NCBI GenBank assembly: GCA_013816505.1
Contig: JACDEG010000002.1
Span: 1 to 42,199, forward strand
DNA: 42,199 nucleotides
Source of the DNA: Pyrinomonadaceae bacterium
GTDB taxonomy: Bacteria > Acidobacteriota > Blastocatellia > Pyrinomonadales > Pyrinomonadaceae
Direction: 5' to 3'
In this document: positions 8,041-14,929 of the stretch, piece after piece
Numbering within the stretch: position 1 is the first letter of the stretch
Layout of the letters: each line of letters begins with the position of its first letter
Position numbers and translations under genes: made by a program
The notes under the pieces: model-generated
What the model was told of the DNA's origin: nothing
What the model saw: only the letters and a program-made list of their open reading frames with translations
The model's database searches: none

Positions 8041-9049
8041 ATTGGCATTGCTCGGCGTCTGCGGAGGCAGGCGCGGGAGGGATTAACGCTTGGAAGTCAT
8101 CCAGAATCACTTCACACATTCTTGACAGATACGCAGGGTCTGCATGCGGCTCCACGCGTCGCAAAGGGATGTGGGCAACAACGCGACTTAACAACTCAAG
8201 CTCTCGGGCGCGCAGCGCCTTGTCCAACAGATAGTTAGTGTACGTGTTTGAAATCAGGGTGATGAGACCCGCCTGGGGGGATACATCTTCAACGCGAGGC
8301 GCTACGGAATCGCTGCGGCGCTCGCCGAGAATGTAAACGGCGGAGAGTGGCAGCGGCTGTTGTTGAAAACAATATCCTTTCAGCGTGAGGTCGAGGTAAC
8401 GTTTATCCCAAGTCGGCGTCAAGCGTGGCAATGCTTCCGCGGAGCCGTAGAGAAGGTCGACGGACGACGGCCACAGGCGCAAGCGCGGGTAACCGGGCTG
8501 CGACCCAAAAGTGTCCCCTTGATCGATGAGAGCGACTACGTCGTCAGACAACACGGGATAGCCTAATCCGGCGAAGGCCGCGGCGGTAGTCGATTTTCCC
8601 GCGCCAGCCGGCCCAAGCAGCGCAATCGCCTGACCATTGACCGCTATAGCGCTGGCGTGCAGGCAAGTAATTCCGCGCAGGCGCAAGACAAACCCCATGA
8701 CTGGTCCTAAGAGGTAGGTGGTCATATCACTGAGGGTCATGGTATCGGGCCAACTAGCCCATATCTCTTTCCCCCGCCGGTCGATGAAGAACTCAGTGCC
8801 GTCACAGTAAAGGAGACGAAAATACTCGCCGTCCGCCAGCCTCCACACAGTTAAACTGGGCTGGCCCCACCTGTCTTGATAACTGTTGGCGTACCACAAC
8901 TCTATTGCCGCTTCTGATATTTCCTTCAACCAGGGCGGCACCATTTCTATCCACACTTGCACATCGACACCGGCGGCAACCGACATCTCCACTAAGCCGG
9001 GGATGCGCTTATTGGCCTGCAATTGCAAGCCAAAAACAGAATAAATCAA
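8033..9049 (-). CDS. HprK-like kinase, predicted lasso-peptide C-terminal Ser kinase
   Basis: The 338-residue product matches the C-terminal catalytic half of HPr kinase: CLHASAIAVNGQ (129-140), Walker A GPAGAGKST (146-154), then YPVLSDD (164-170). An unrelated N-terminal region of about 110 residues replaces the usual HprK N-domain. Kinases of this kind in lasso clusters phosphorylate the side chain of a C-terminal Ser. The precursor encoded 36 bp upstream ends in Ser, which fits. The start is TTG at 9049, supported by AGGA eight bases upstream (AGGACCAAGCTTTTG). No HPr or PTS genes are nearby, which argues against a carbon-control role. Confidence 0.85.
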   Translation of the reverse strand: MIYSVFGLQLQANKRIPGLVEMSVAAGVDVQVWIEMVPPWLKEISEAAIELWYANSYQDRWGQPSLTVWRLADGEYFRLLYCDGTEFFIDRRGKEIWASWPDTMTLSDMTTYLLGPVMGFVLRLRGITCLHASAIAVNGQAIALLGPAGAGKSTTAAAFAGLGYPVLSDDVVALIDQGDTFGSQPGYPRLRLWPSSVDLLYGSAEALPRLTPTWDKRYLDLTLKGYCFQQQPLPLSAVYILGERRSDSVAPRVEDVSPQAGLITLISNTYTNYLLDKALRARELELLSRVVAHIPLRRVEPHADPAYLSRMCEVILDDFQALIPPAPASADAEQCQYV

Positions 9050-9085
9050 AAGCTTGGTCCTAACAGTAGGGGCTTTATACCTAAG

Positions 9086-9247
9086 CTACGAAGTCTTGTT
9101 ACCGGTCTGTATGAAGTCCGGGTTATTCCCACCTTTAGGCGAAGTTCGTGTAATCTCGCGAATGTCCCCGTAGAGTATCAGTTGGGGCTTGTCATAAGGC
9201 TTTTTTACAACTTTCTCATTGACAGCTTTCTCATCTGGACCTCGCAC
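9086..9247 (-). CDS. Lasso peptide precursor (A), 53 residues
   Basis: This short gene occupies the gap between the cyclase and kinase genes. It starts at GTG 9247, with GGGAG 10 bases upstream, 16 bp after the cyclase stop. The leader carries the recognition pattern YxxPxLxxYG at 18-27 (YDKPQLILYG), then DIREIT, with Thr33 where lasso leaders usually have Thr at -2. The core region is short and ends in Ser53. Only one acidic residue, Asp44, can close a ring. Cleavage after Arg34 gives TSPKGGNNPDFIQTGNKTS (ring of ten). Cleavage after Thr35 gives SPKGGNNPDFIQTGNKTS (ring of nine, Ser1). The C-terminal Ser suits the neighbouring HprK-like kinase. The non-ATG start and small size explain why automatic calling misses it. 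Confidence 0.88.
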   Translation of the reverse strand: MRGPDEKAVNEKVVKKPYDKPQLILYGDIREITRTSPKGGNNPDFIQTGNKTS

Positions 9248-9263
9248 AGTATTCGTTCTCCCT

Positions 9264-11096
9264 CTAAGGTTTATAGTTGCTGCGGTGCCGCAACCAGTAA
9301 TTAAGACTGAGTGGATGCATGTTGATCCACATCTGATTGGGGTCTTTCTTCCCTGTGAGGCGCGGAATCAAATCTCTATTAACATATCTGGCAAGTTCTT
9401 GAGTGGGGTTGAAGTCATCCACCCAGTGAGAATCGCGATGCCGTAGAAGCTCCAAGATAGGGTCGCCTGCAAGGGGCGCCTTCGGGCGACAACGCACCGG
9501 CTCCGGCAAAATGTGGCGCATCGCGACACGTAACAGGTGTTTGTTTATGCACCAGGGGATTGGCGGAATTGCCAGCATGTAAATCATCAACCTGAGGTCG
9601 AAGAAAGGATGCCGGACTTCAATCGGTGTCGATGTTACGCCCGCATCATAGGTCTCAAAAAGCTTGGGCCAAAATGGTGCCGTGGTTAGTTGGTATCCTT
9701 CAGGTCGGAAGGGGTGAACCGGTGGCGGCTCCTTATTCAACTCTTCCCAACGCGCTCGCAAATCCAATCTTGCTTCAAGAGCTCTGGTAAACCAGACCGG
9801 GTATGGCGACTGCCAGGAACACTTATTGAGCCAGCGCTTCACTCGCGAGCGGAAGCCAAGCGGGGGTAATCGACCGTGCGATATGAGCTGGAGATACATG
9901 TCTGTAAGAAGCTGCCCGAAGTGCAGATGTTTCATTAAGAATGGAACGTATGAGGAAGAGCCGCGCAAGGCCGGGTCAGCTCCATAGCCGGACAATGCGA
10001 CGCGGCAGTGTGCTGCGACTTGCCGGTACTGGTCATTGACAACCGCTGCCGCAAACGGTTCATTTAAAGGCTCGGGTGTGCATAACTCAGGCTCACCCCA
10101 ACGCTCATAAAGCTTATAATCGTCAGCCGTCAAATAATGGATCGGGATGCCCAACTTCTGCGCCACCAGCCCTGAGTAGTGACGCTCCTGATCGGGAATC
10201 AATTTGTCGAAAACTACTGTGTAGGCTCGGAGGTCAAAGCTCGTAGATCGTTCGGATAGTATATCGTGAGCCGTCGCCGCTACCGCTGTAGAGTCAAGAC
10301 CGCCGCTCATGAGCACTCCCGTGCGTTGCGTGCGAAGCCGATCATCTACCGCCGTTCGTAATCGCTCAATAAAGCCTTCAACGTAATCCCCGGCCTTCGT
10401 ATACCGGATTTGCTTACCTGCGGGGGGCGTCCAGTAGCGGCCCAGGTGTGGCGACCCTCCCGACCAAGTCAGGGAATGCGCGGGCGGCAAGCGTCTGATG
10501 TCGGCGAAGGATGTGGTGGCCAGGTCTTGATTAAAACCCCAAAGCAGGAAATCGCCGACAGCCAGATCATTTAAAGCGTCTGAGACACCCGGGTGAATTC
10601 GTAAGCAATTCAGGGTATTGCTGATTATTAAGTGGCTTGCCACGTGAGCATAGTAAAACGGCTTCACCCCGAAGTGGTCGCGGGCACCGAATAAGCGTTG
10701 CCGCCACCCGTCCCATAGTACAAAAGCGAAGTCGCCGATCAAATGCTGAACACAGTCCTCGTCCCAAACGTGATAAGCGTGCAGGATAAGCTCGGCATCG
10801 GTGGCGGTCTTAAGACCGGCGCGTCCTTTGACCTCTAATTTTCGAATCAGCTCTGCCCTGCCATCGACACGCGCATCGCCGGTAATCCACACTTTGCCGT
10901 CCAGGCTACATGGCTGCCTCTCGTGCAGCGACTCCGTGGTCGTGCGCATCATCGTGTGTCCGAGGCCAACATGACCGTCGCACCAGATTTCCTGAGCGTC
11001 CGGCCCGCGAAAGGCCATGAAGTCGGTCATCCGCTGCAACAATGTCTGGTCAACGGGCGCGCCGTTGGTGTTGATTAATCCGACAATGCCACTCAC
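9264..11096 (-). CDS. Lasso peptide cyclase C (asparagine-synthetase-like)
   Basis: The 610-residue product has the two-domain AsnB fold: an N-terminal glutamine-amidotransferase-like domain (about 1-200) and an ATP pyrophosphatase domain with LMSGGLDST (262-270). Residue 2 is Ser (MSGIVGLIN), so the Cys nucleophile needed for glutamine hydrolysis is absent. This is usual for lasso cyclases, which activate an Asp or Glu side chain with ATP and join it to the core's N-terminus. It starts at GTG 11096, overlapping the B2 stop by 4 bp (GTGA). Compare the AsnB at 19886-21814, which keeps Cys2. The neighbouring B1, B2 and precursor genes make the lasso assignment secure. Confidence 0.92.
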   Translation of the reverse strand: MSGIVGLINTNGAPVDQTLLQRMTDFMAFRGPDAQEIWCDGHVGLGHTMMRTTTESLHERQPCSLDGKVWITGDARVDGRAELIRKLEVKGRAGLKTATDAELILHAYHVWDEDCVQHLIGDFAFVLWDGWRQRLFGARDHFGVKPFYYAHVASHLIISNTLNCLRIHPGVSDALNDLAVGDFLLWGFNQDLATTSFADIRRLPPAHSLTWSGGSPHLGRYWTPPAGKQIRYTKAGDYVEGFIERLRTAVDDRLRTQRTGVLMSGGLDSTAVAATAHDILSERSTSFDLRAYTVVFDKLIPDQERHYSGLVAQKLGIPIHYLTADDYKLYERWGEPELCTPEPLNEPFAAAVVNDQYRQVAAHCRVALSGYGADPALRGSSSYVPFLMKHLHFGQLLTDMYLQLISHGRLPPLGFRSRVKRWLNKCSWQSPYPVWFTRALEARLDLRARWEELNKEPPPVHPFRPEGYQLTTAPFWPKLFETYDAGVTSTPIEVRHPFFDLRLMIYMLAIPPIPWCINKHLLRVAMRHILPEPVRCRPKAPLAGDPILELLRHRDSHWVDDFNPTQELARYVNRDLIPRLTGKKDPNQMWINMHPLSLNYWLRHRSNYKP

Positions 11097-11578
11097 TGAA
11101 ATTTCTTTCCCGGTGCGATGTTATATTCGAAAGGCGTAAAGCGTTGGCGAACGTCGTCGCTATCGTTCAAGGCAACGCCTGCGAACTCGACCCACGCGTG
11201 TGCATCCAACCGCGCAGCATTTTTGCGTGCGCCGATGCAAAGATAGCTCCCGATCCCCTGGCGGCGCAGCAACCACCAGAGCACGAGCGACTGCGGAAGG
11301 CAGCTGGCGTGGTAAAAGCCATGCATAGCGGCTGCCCTGACCATTCTCGCAGTGATCTGCGCCCGCCGTAAAAGAGTCTCATCATGGTTGGCGCTTGAGG
11401 GCTTATCTACGGGCGCGAGCCTTGCCAGAGCGGATTGCCAACGCCTGAAACCCGACCGCCGGAGCGCGAGTGAACAGAGCGGCAGCAAAAGGAACGCCTG
11501 CGCAAGCAACCGGCGCTCTCGCCAGGATAAGCGCTGAAATTTTCCCCAGCTAGTCGCTGCTGATTTCGAGTATCCCAT
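11093..11578 (-). CDS. Lasso peptide leader protease B2 (transglutaminase-like)
   Basis: The 161-residue product shows the B2 layout: a basic start and SWRERRLLAQAFLLLPLC (18-35), then the catalytic region. The Cys93 nucleophile is in CLPQSLVLWWLLRRQGI. His127 is in DAHAWVE and Asp139 in ALND, completing the Cys-His-Asp triad. It removes the leader of the precursor so that the cyclase can act. The ATG at 11578 lies inside the B1 gene (29-bp overlap), and the stop overlaps the cyclase start, so B1, B2 and C are translationally coupled. The length is normal for the family. Confidence 0.92.
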   Translation of the reverse strand: MGYSKSAATSWGKFQRLSWRERRLLAQAFLLLPLCSLALRRSGFRRWQSALARLAPVDKPSSANHDETLLRRAQITARMVRAAAMHGFYHASCLPQSLVLWWLLRRQGIGSYLCIGARKNAARLDAHAWVEFAGVALNDSDDVRQRFTPFEYNIAPGKKFQ

Positions 11579-11834
11579 GCTCCACCGACTTCTCGATCAG
11601 ATCATCCAAGTCGCGCCGGAGCGACTCGGCATCCACCTCATATTCACGCAGCAGCGTTTCATACGCGGCTTGAATTGACTCGCTCGTGGTAAGCACGGTC
11701 CACATCCGCGTACCTACGGCATCAAGCCCAAAGTAACACTCACTATTCAGGTTGAGAATGACAGACTCGTCACCGACGTGTGAGACGAGTATCTCAGTCG
11801 GTGATGAAACCGATGCTGCGAATGAGACTCTCAT
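11550..11834 (-). CDS. PqqD-family lasso leader-binding protein B1 (RRE)
   Basis: The 94-residue product resembles PqqD: a beta-hairpin with SVILNLNSECYFGLDAVGTRMW (about 24-45), followed by helices ending in LRRDLDDLIEKSVEHGILEI. It should bind the YxxP leader motif of the precursor and hand it to B2 and C. I prefer ATG 11834, which has AAGGA eight bases upstream. A longer TTG start at 11891 would add 19 residues unlike PqqD. It is the first gene of the cassette, 80 bp after the WecA-like gene. That gap holds a weak inverted repeat (CCTTCAA/TTGAAGG) without a U-tract, so read-through from the polysaccharide genes is likely. Confidence 0.9.
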   Translation of the reverse strand: MRVSFAASVSSPTEILVSHVGDESVILNLNSECYFGLDAVGTRMWTVLTTSESIQAAYETLLREYEVDAESLRRDLDDLIEKSVEHGILEISSD

Positions 11835-11914
11835 AACCGATTTCCTTCCGAGGAAATTTACCGTGTCTTGACTCGCTGCGACGCCCTTCAAATGACCTTC
11901 GGCAATTGAAGGTT

Positions 11915-13516
11915 TCAGCCTCTGGTCGTCATACGGTCAGCAAGCTGTTTGCTTGACGCCCGCGCCTCTTCTTCCCCTGCGCCAAGGATTCTTTCGGCGG
12001 CTTGCGCCATCTCGCGTTGGAATATGACGCAAAGGTAGTTGACATCAAGCAAAAGTCCGTCACCGCCCAATTCACGGTAAAGAGTGATGTGGCCCCACCT
12101 GGCGCTGTCAGTTGAAAGCGGGAGGAGCAGCGACCAGAACAGGCCAGAGCCGTTGATTTCGGAAGCCTCGATATCGCCGCGCTCCCACTCCCACCAGATC
12201 AGGCCATCACGCATTTGGGCGCCACGTAGGGACGACGCATTTATTTCGCGCGACAACGCCCGCTCTGTTCCGGCGTCATCGCTCCCGCCGCCAAGTTGCA
12301 CGACGGCGTAGACGAACTCGCTCAGTTCGAGCATCTGCCGCACGGCGGTGAAAAGCTCACTCAGAGCGGTGGCCTTCGACATCGCGCGGCTCGCGCGGCG
12401 CACGCGGATATTGTTAGCCACGCGGATGCGTCGCTCGGCCAGATTGCGCCTCATGCTGGCTTTGAATTCATCCACCTCATGATAACGAAGGCGCCCCACC
12501 GCAAACACCGCGGCGACGGCGACGACGAAGAGAATGAGTCCGGTCGCGCGCCCCGTCTCGCTGACGAAGAGCAGCGAGACGATTCCGAACAGCGCGCACA
12601 CGCCGTAGAGCACAAACACCACGCGCCTCTGTGACCAACCATGCGCCAGCAGCATGTGATGAATATGCTCGCGGTCGCCCTCGAACAGAGGCCGGCCGCT
12701 GATAAAGCGGCGCGCCAGAGCAACGCTGGTGTCAATCACGGGCAGCCCGAAGGCCAGGAGCGGAATCGCCACGGCGACGGCGGTCGAAGCCTTCTGCGTG
12801 CTCTGAACGGAAAGGGCCGCGAGCAGGAATCCAATGAACAGCGAACCGGAATCGCCGAGAAAGATCGAAGCCGGATTGAAGTTATAACGCAAGAATCCGA
12901 TCAACGCTCCTGCGAGCGCGAGAGTGACGACCGTCACCACGGGATGGTTGAGCATCAGCGACACCACGAGCATGACGAGGGAGGCGAAAAGCCCCGCGCC
13001 CGCCCCTAACCCGTCCATTCCATCAATCAAATTAAACGCGTTGCAGATGCCGACGACCCAGCAGATGGTGGCGGCAAAGCCCAAAATGGTGGGAAGCTCA
13101 AAAGAACCGACTATCGGCACCGACAGAGCCTCAATGCGACCACCCAAAACGTAAAAGAGCACTCCCGCCAGCGCTTGCGCGATGAACTTACCCCGCGCGC
13201 TCGCCTCACGCAGGTCGTCATACACGCCGAAGAGAAAGATCAGGATCGCGGGTATAAATATGGCGAGCAACTGAGCACCGTTTTTTCTCAGCGTGTCGGT
13301 CACTAAATTGTCAACCAACGGGAGCGTCGCCAGTGTTAGAGAGACGGAGGCGAAAACTGCCACGCCTCCCAGACGCGAGACGGCTTGGCGATGCATCCGC
13401 CGCTGGTCAAGTGGCTGATCCAGCCAGTCGAAGCGCTCACTGATGCGACGTATGATTGGCGTCAGCACGAGCGAGGTAAATGTCGCAATCACGAATAAGG
13501 TAAGAAATGTATTCAT
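11915..13516 (-). CDS. WecA/MraY-family undecaprenyl-phosphate sugar-1-phosphate transferase
   Basis: The first 340 residues or so are a multi-spanning membrane domain with family motifs: RMHRQAVSRLGG near the N-terminus, NLIDGMDGLGAG, SIFLGDSGSLFIGF and the late EHIHHMLL. It should transfer a sugar-1-phosphate (such as GlcNAc-1-P) from UDP-sugar to undecaprenyl phosphate, starting the repeat unit on the cytoplasmic face. The product is 533 residues, with about 190 extra residues after the last membrane segment (from about RRNLAERRIRV). This soluble C-terminal extension is unlike E. coli WecA and may be regulatory. ATG 13516. It lies between the last glycosyltransferase and the lasso cassette. 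Confidence 0.9.
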   Translation of the reverse strand: MNTFLTLFVIATFTSLVLTPIIRRISERFDWLDQPLDQRRMHRQAVSRLGGVAVFASVSLTLATLPLVDNLVTDTLRKNGAQLLAIFIPAILIFLFGVYDDLREASARGKFIAQALAGVLFYVLGGRIEALSVPIVGSFELPTILGFAATICWVVGICNAFNLIDGMDGLGAGAGLFASLVMLVVSLMLNHPVVTVVTLALAGALIGFLRYNFNPASIFLGDSGSLFIGFLLAALSVQSTQKASTAVAVAIPLLAFGLPVIDTSVALARRFISGRPLFEGDREHIHHMLLAHGWSQRRVVFVLYGVCALFGIVSLLFVSETGRATGLILFVVAVAAVFAVGRLRYHEVDEFKASMRRNLAERRIRVANNIRVRRASRAMSKATALSELFTAVRQMLELSEFVYAVVQLGGGSDDAGTERALSREINASSLRGAQMRDGLIWWEWERGDIEASEINGSGLFWSLLLPLSTDSARWGHITLYRELGGDGLLLDVNYLCVIFQREMAQAAERILGAGEEEARASSKQLADRMTTRG

Positions 13517-13537
13517 GCGGAGGTTGGTTCGAGCGCC

Positions 13538-14788
13538 TCAGTCAGCCGGGATGCTCGCCGTATGACTTGGAGCAGCGTCCAGGCATTGCGCAAAAGTTTT
13601 CAGGTAAGAGTTGACGGCATGTGGCCGATCAAAACGTGTCTCAAAAAGTCTCCGCGCCGCAATTCCAAGCTCGGCAAGTCTGTCTCTGTGCAAAGCCCAC
13701 TCGCGAATGATTTGCGCCAGACGCATGCTGTCGCCCGAGGCGACACTCGCGCCGCAATTGTTCTCTACGACGAGGCGTGCGATATCGCTCCGCGGATCGC
13801 CGACGAACAGCACAGGGCGACCGGCAGCCAGAATGCCATACGTTTTGCTCGGCACGCTCAAGCCGGCGAGTCCGTCCGCCAACGTCACCAGGTGAGCATG
13901 ACCAGCCGCAAGGCTGTAAGGCAGAAGTTCACGCGGCTGGTAAGGCAACATCCGCACATTCGCGAGATTGTGATTGTCAATGAAAGTTTCGATTTCCGAA
14001 GCTCGCGTCCCGTCACCGATGAAGATGAATTGAATGCCAGGATCGTCGGCGAGTAGGCGCGCGGCTTCAAGCACGGTTGAAAACTCGTTTACGCGTCCGA
14101 GATTTCCCGAAAAGAGCACCACAAATGAATCTCGCAGGTTGTGCTCACCGGCGAAGGAAGTAACGCCGTCACCGAGTGGTTTGATTTTCGCTCCATCGGC
14201 CCAGTTATGGATCACGTCTATACGCGCACAGCAGTTGCTACCGATTTTCGCCCCGATGCGTTCGCGCATCCGCTCTCCGAGGACGATGATGCGGTCGGAG
14301 CGTCGCAGCACGAAGCGGCCCAGCGAGTCGAGCAGTCGCGTCAACGGATTTCCGGGCTGAAGCGCGCCAAGCGCGACGGCCACATCAGGGTAAACATCTT
14401 GTACGAGCGTGACGACTTTCATGCCGCGCGCGTGGCCGATGAGTAAAGCTAAGAGGCCGATGAGAGGTGGCGTGGTCAGCGCCATCAAGATGTCGTGCTG
14501 CGGTAACGTCAGCAATTTCCACGCGGCGCCGAGGTAAAAGGAGAGGTAATCCGAAAGCCGCCCCGCCACGCTGCGTTTTCCAAAACCCGTCGCCCACGCG
14601 CGTTCGATTTTCACTCCCCGATGCGCTTCGCGAGGCGCAAGACGCGTGCCTCCATTGTAGCGCCCGCGTCCGGAAAGCGCCGTCACTTCCACGCCTCTCT
14701 CGACGAGGCTCTCCGCCAGATCGGTCATCAACTGACTTGTCGCCGAGTGGTCCGGGTAGAAGAACTGGTTGAGAATGATGATGCGCAA
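13538..14788 (-). CDS. Glycosyltransferase, GT4-like (WcaI/WbuB type)
   Basis: The 416-residue GT-B enzyme has an N-terminal half beginning MRIIILNQFFYPDHSATSQL, with DYLSFYLGAAWKLL and TLVQDVYPDVAVALG. The C-terminal half has FVVLFSGNLGRVNEF, FIFIGDGTRASEIE and SVPSKTYGILAAGRPVLFVGDP. The pattern PSKTYGILAAGRP is typical of the WcaI/WbuB group, which adds a sugar such as Fuc or NAc-sugar to a lipid-linked acceptor. The start is TTG 14788; an in-frame stop a few codons upstream leaves no ATG. It lies 21 bp before the WecA-like gene, so it may act early in repeat-unit assembly. Confidence 0.85.
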   Translation of the reverse strand: MRIIILNQFFYPDHSATSQLMTDLAESLVERGVEVTALSGRGRYNGGTRLAPREAHRGVKIERAWATGFGKRSVAGRLSDYLSFYLGAAWKLLTLPQHDILMALTTPPLIGLLALLIGHARGMKVVTLVQDVYPDVAVALGALQPGNPLTRLLDSLGRFVLRRSDRIIVLGERMRERIGAKIGSNCCARIDVIHNWADGAKIKPLGDGVTSFAGEHNLRDSFVVLFSGNLGRVNEFSTVLEAARLLADDPGIQFIFIGDGTRASEIETFIDNHNLANVRMLPYQPRELLPYSLAAGHAHLVTLADGLAGLSVPSKTYGILAAGRPVLFVGDPRSDIARLVVENNCGASVASGDSMRLAQIIREWALHRDRLAELGIAARRLFETRFDRPHAVNSYLKTFAQCLDAAPSHTASIPAD

Positions 14789-14834
14789 TTTAATTTGCTG
14801 AATGGGAGGTCGGTATTAGGACCCAAAGCGAACG

Positions 14835-14909
14835 GATAGGATTAACGAGATCAGGTTGTGGTGGCTCGATGTGGCTTGCGGTCATCTCGGTCCGTCCGTT
14901 AATCCTGTC
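14835..14909. repeat. Inverted repeat, 13-bp arms with a 49-bp spacer
   Basis: GATAGGATTAACG (14835-14847) pairs with CGTTAATCCTGTC (14897-14909) with one mismatch. It fills the gap between the carbamoyltransferase stop and the next glycosyltransferase. No U-tract follows, so it is not a classical terminator. It may be a small dispersed repeat. Confidence 0.55.
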
Positions 14910-14929
14910 TCATGACCCAGTAACTCGAT

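Noticed and set aside
8033-9049. HPr kinase/phosphorylase of carbon catabolite control
   Set aside because: Only the catalytic half is present, no HPr or PTS genes are near, and the gene is coupled to lasso genes.
11835-11891. Upstream extension of B1 from TTG 11891, considered as a separate tiny precursor or longer B1
   Set aside because: It lacks a YxxP leader motif and a ring acceptor pattern, and the ATG at 11834 has a much better ribosome site.
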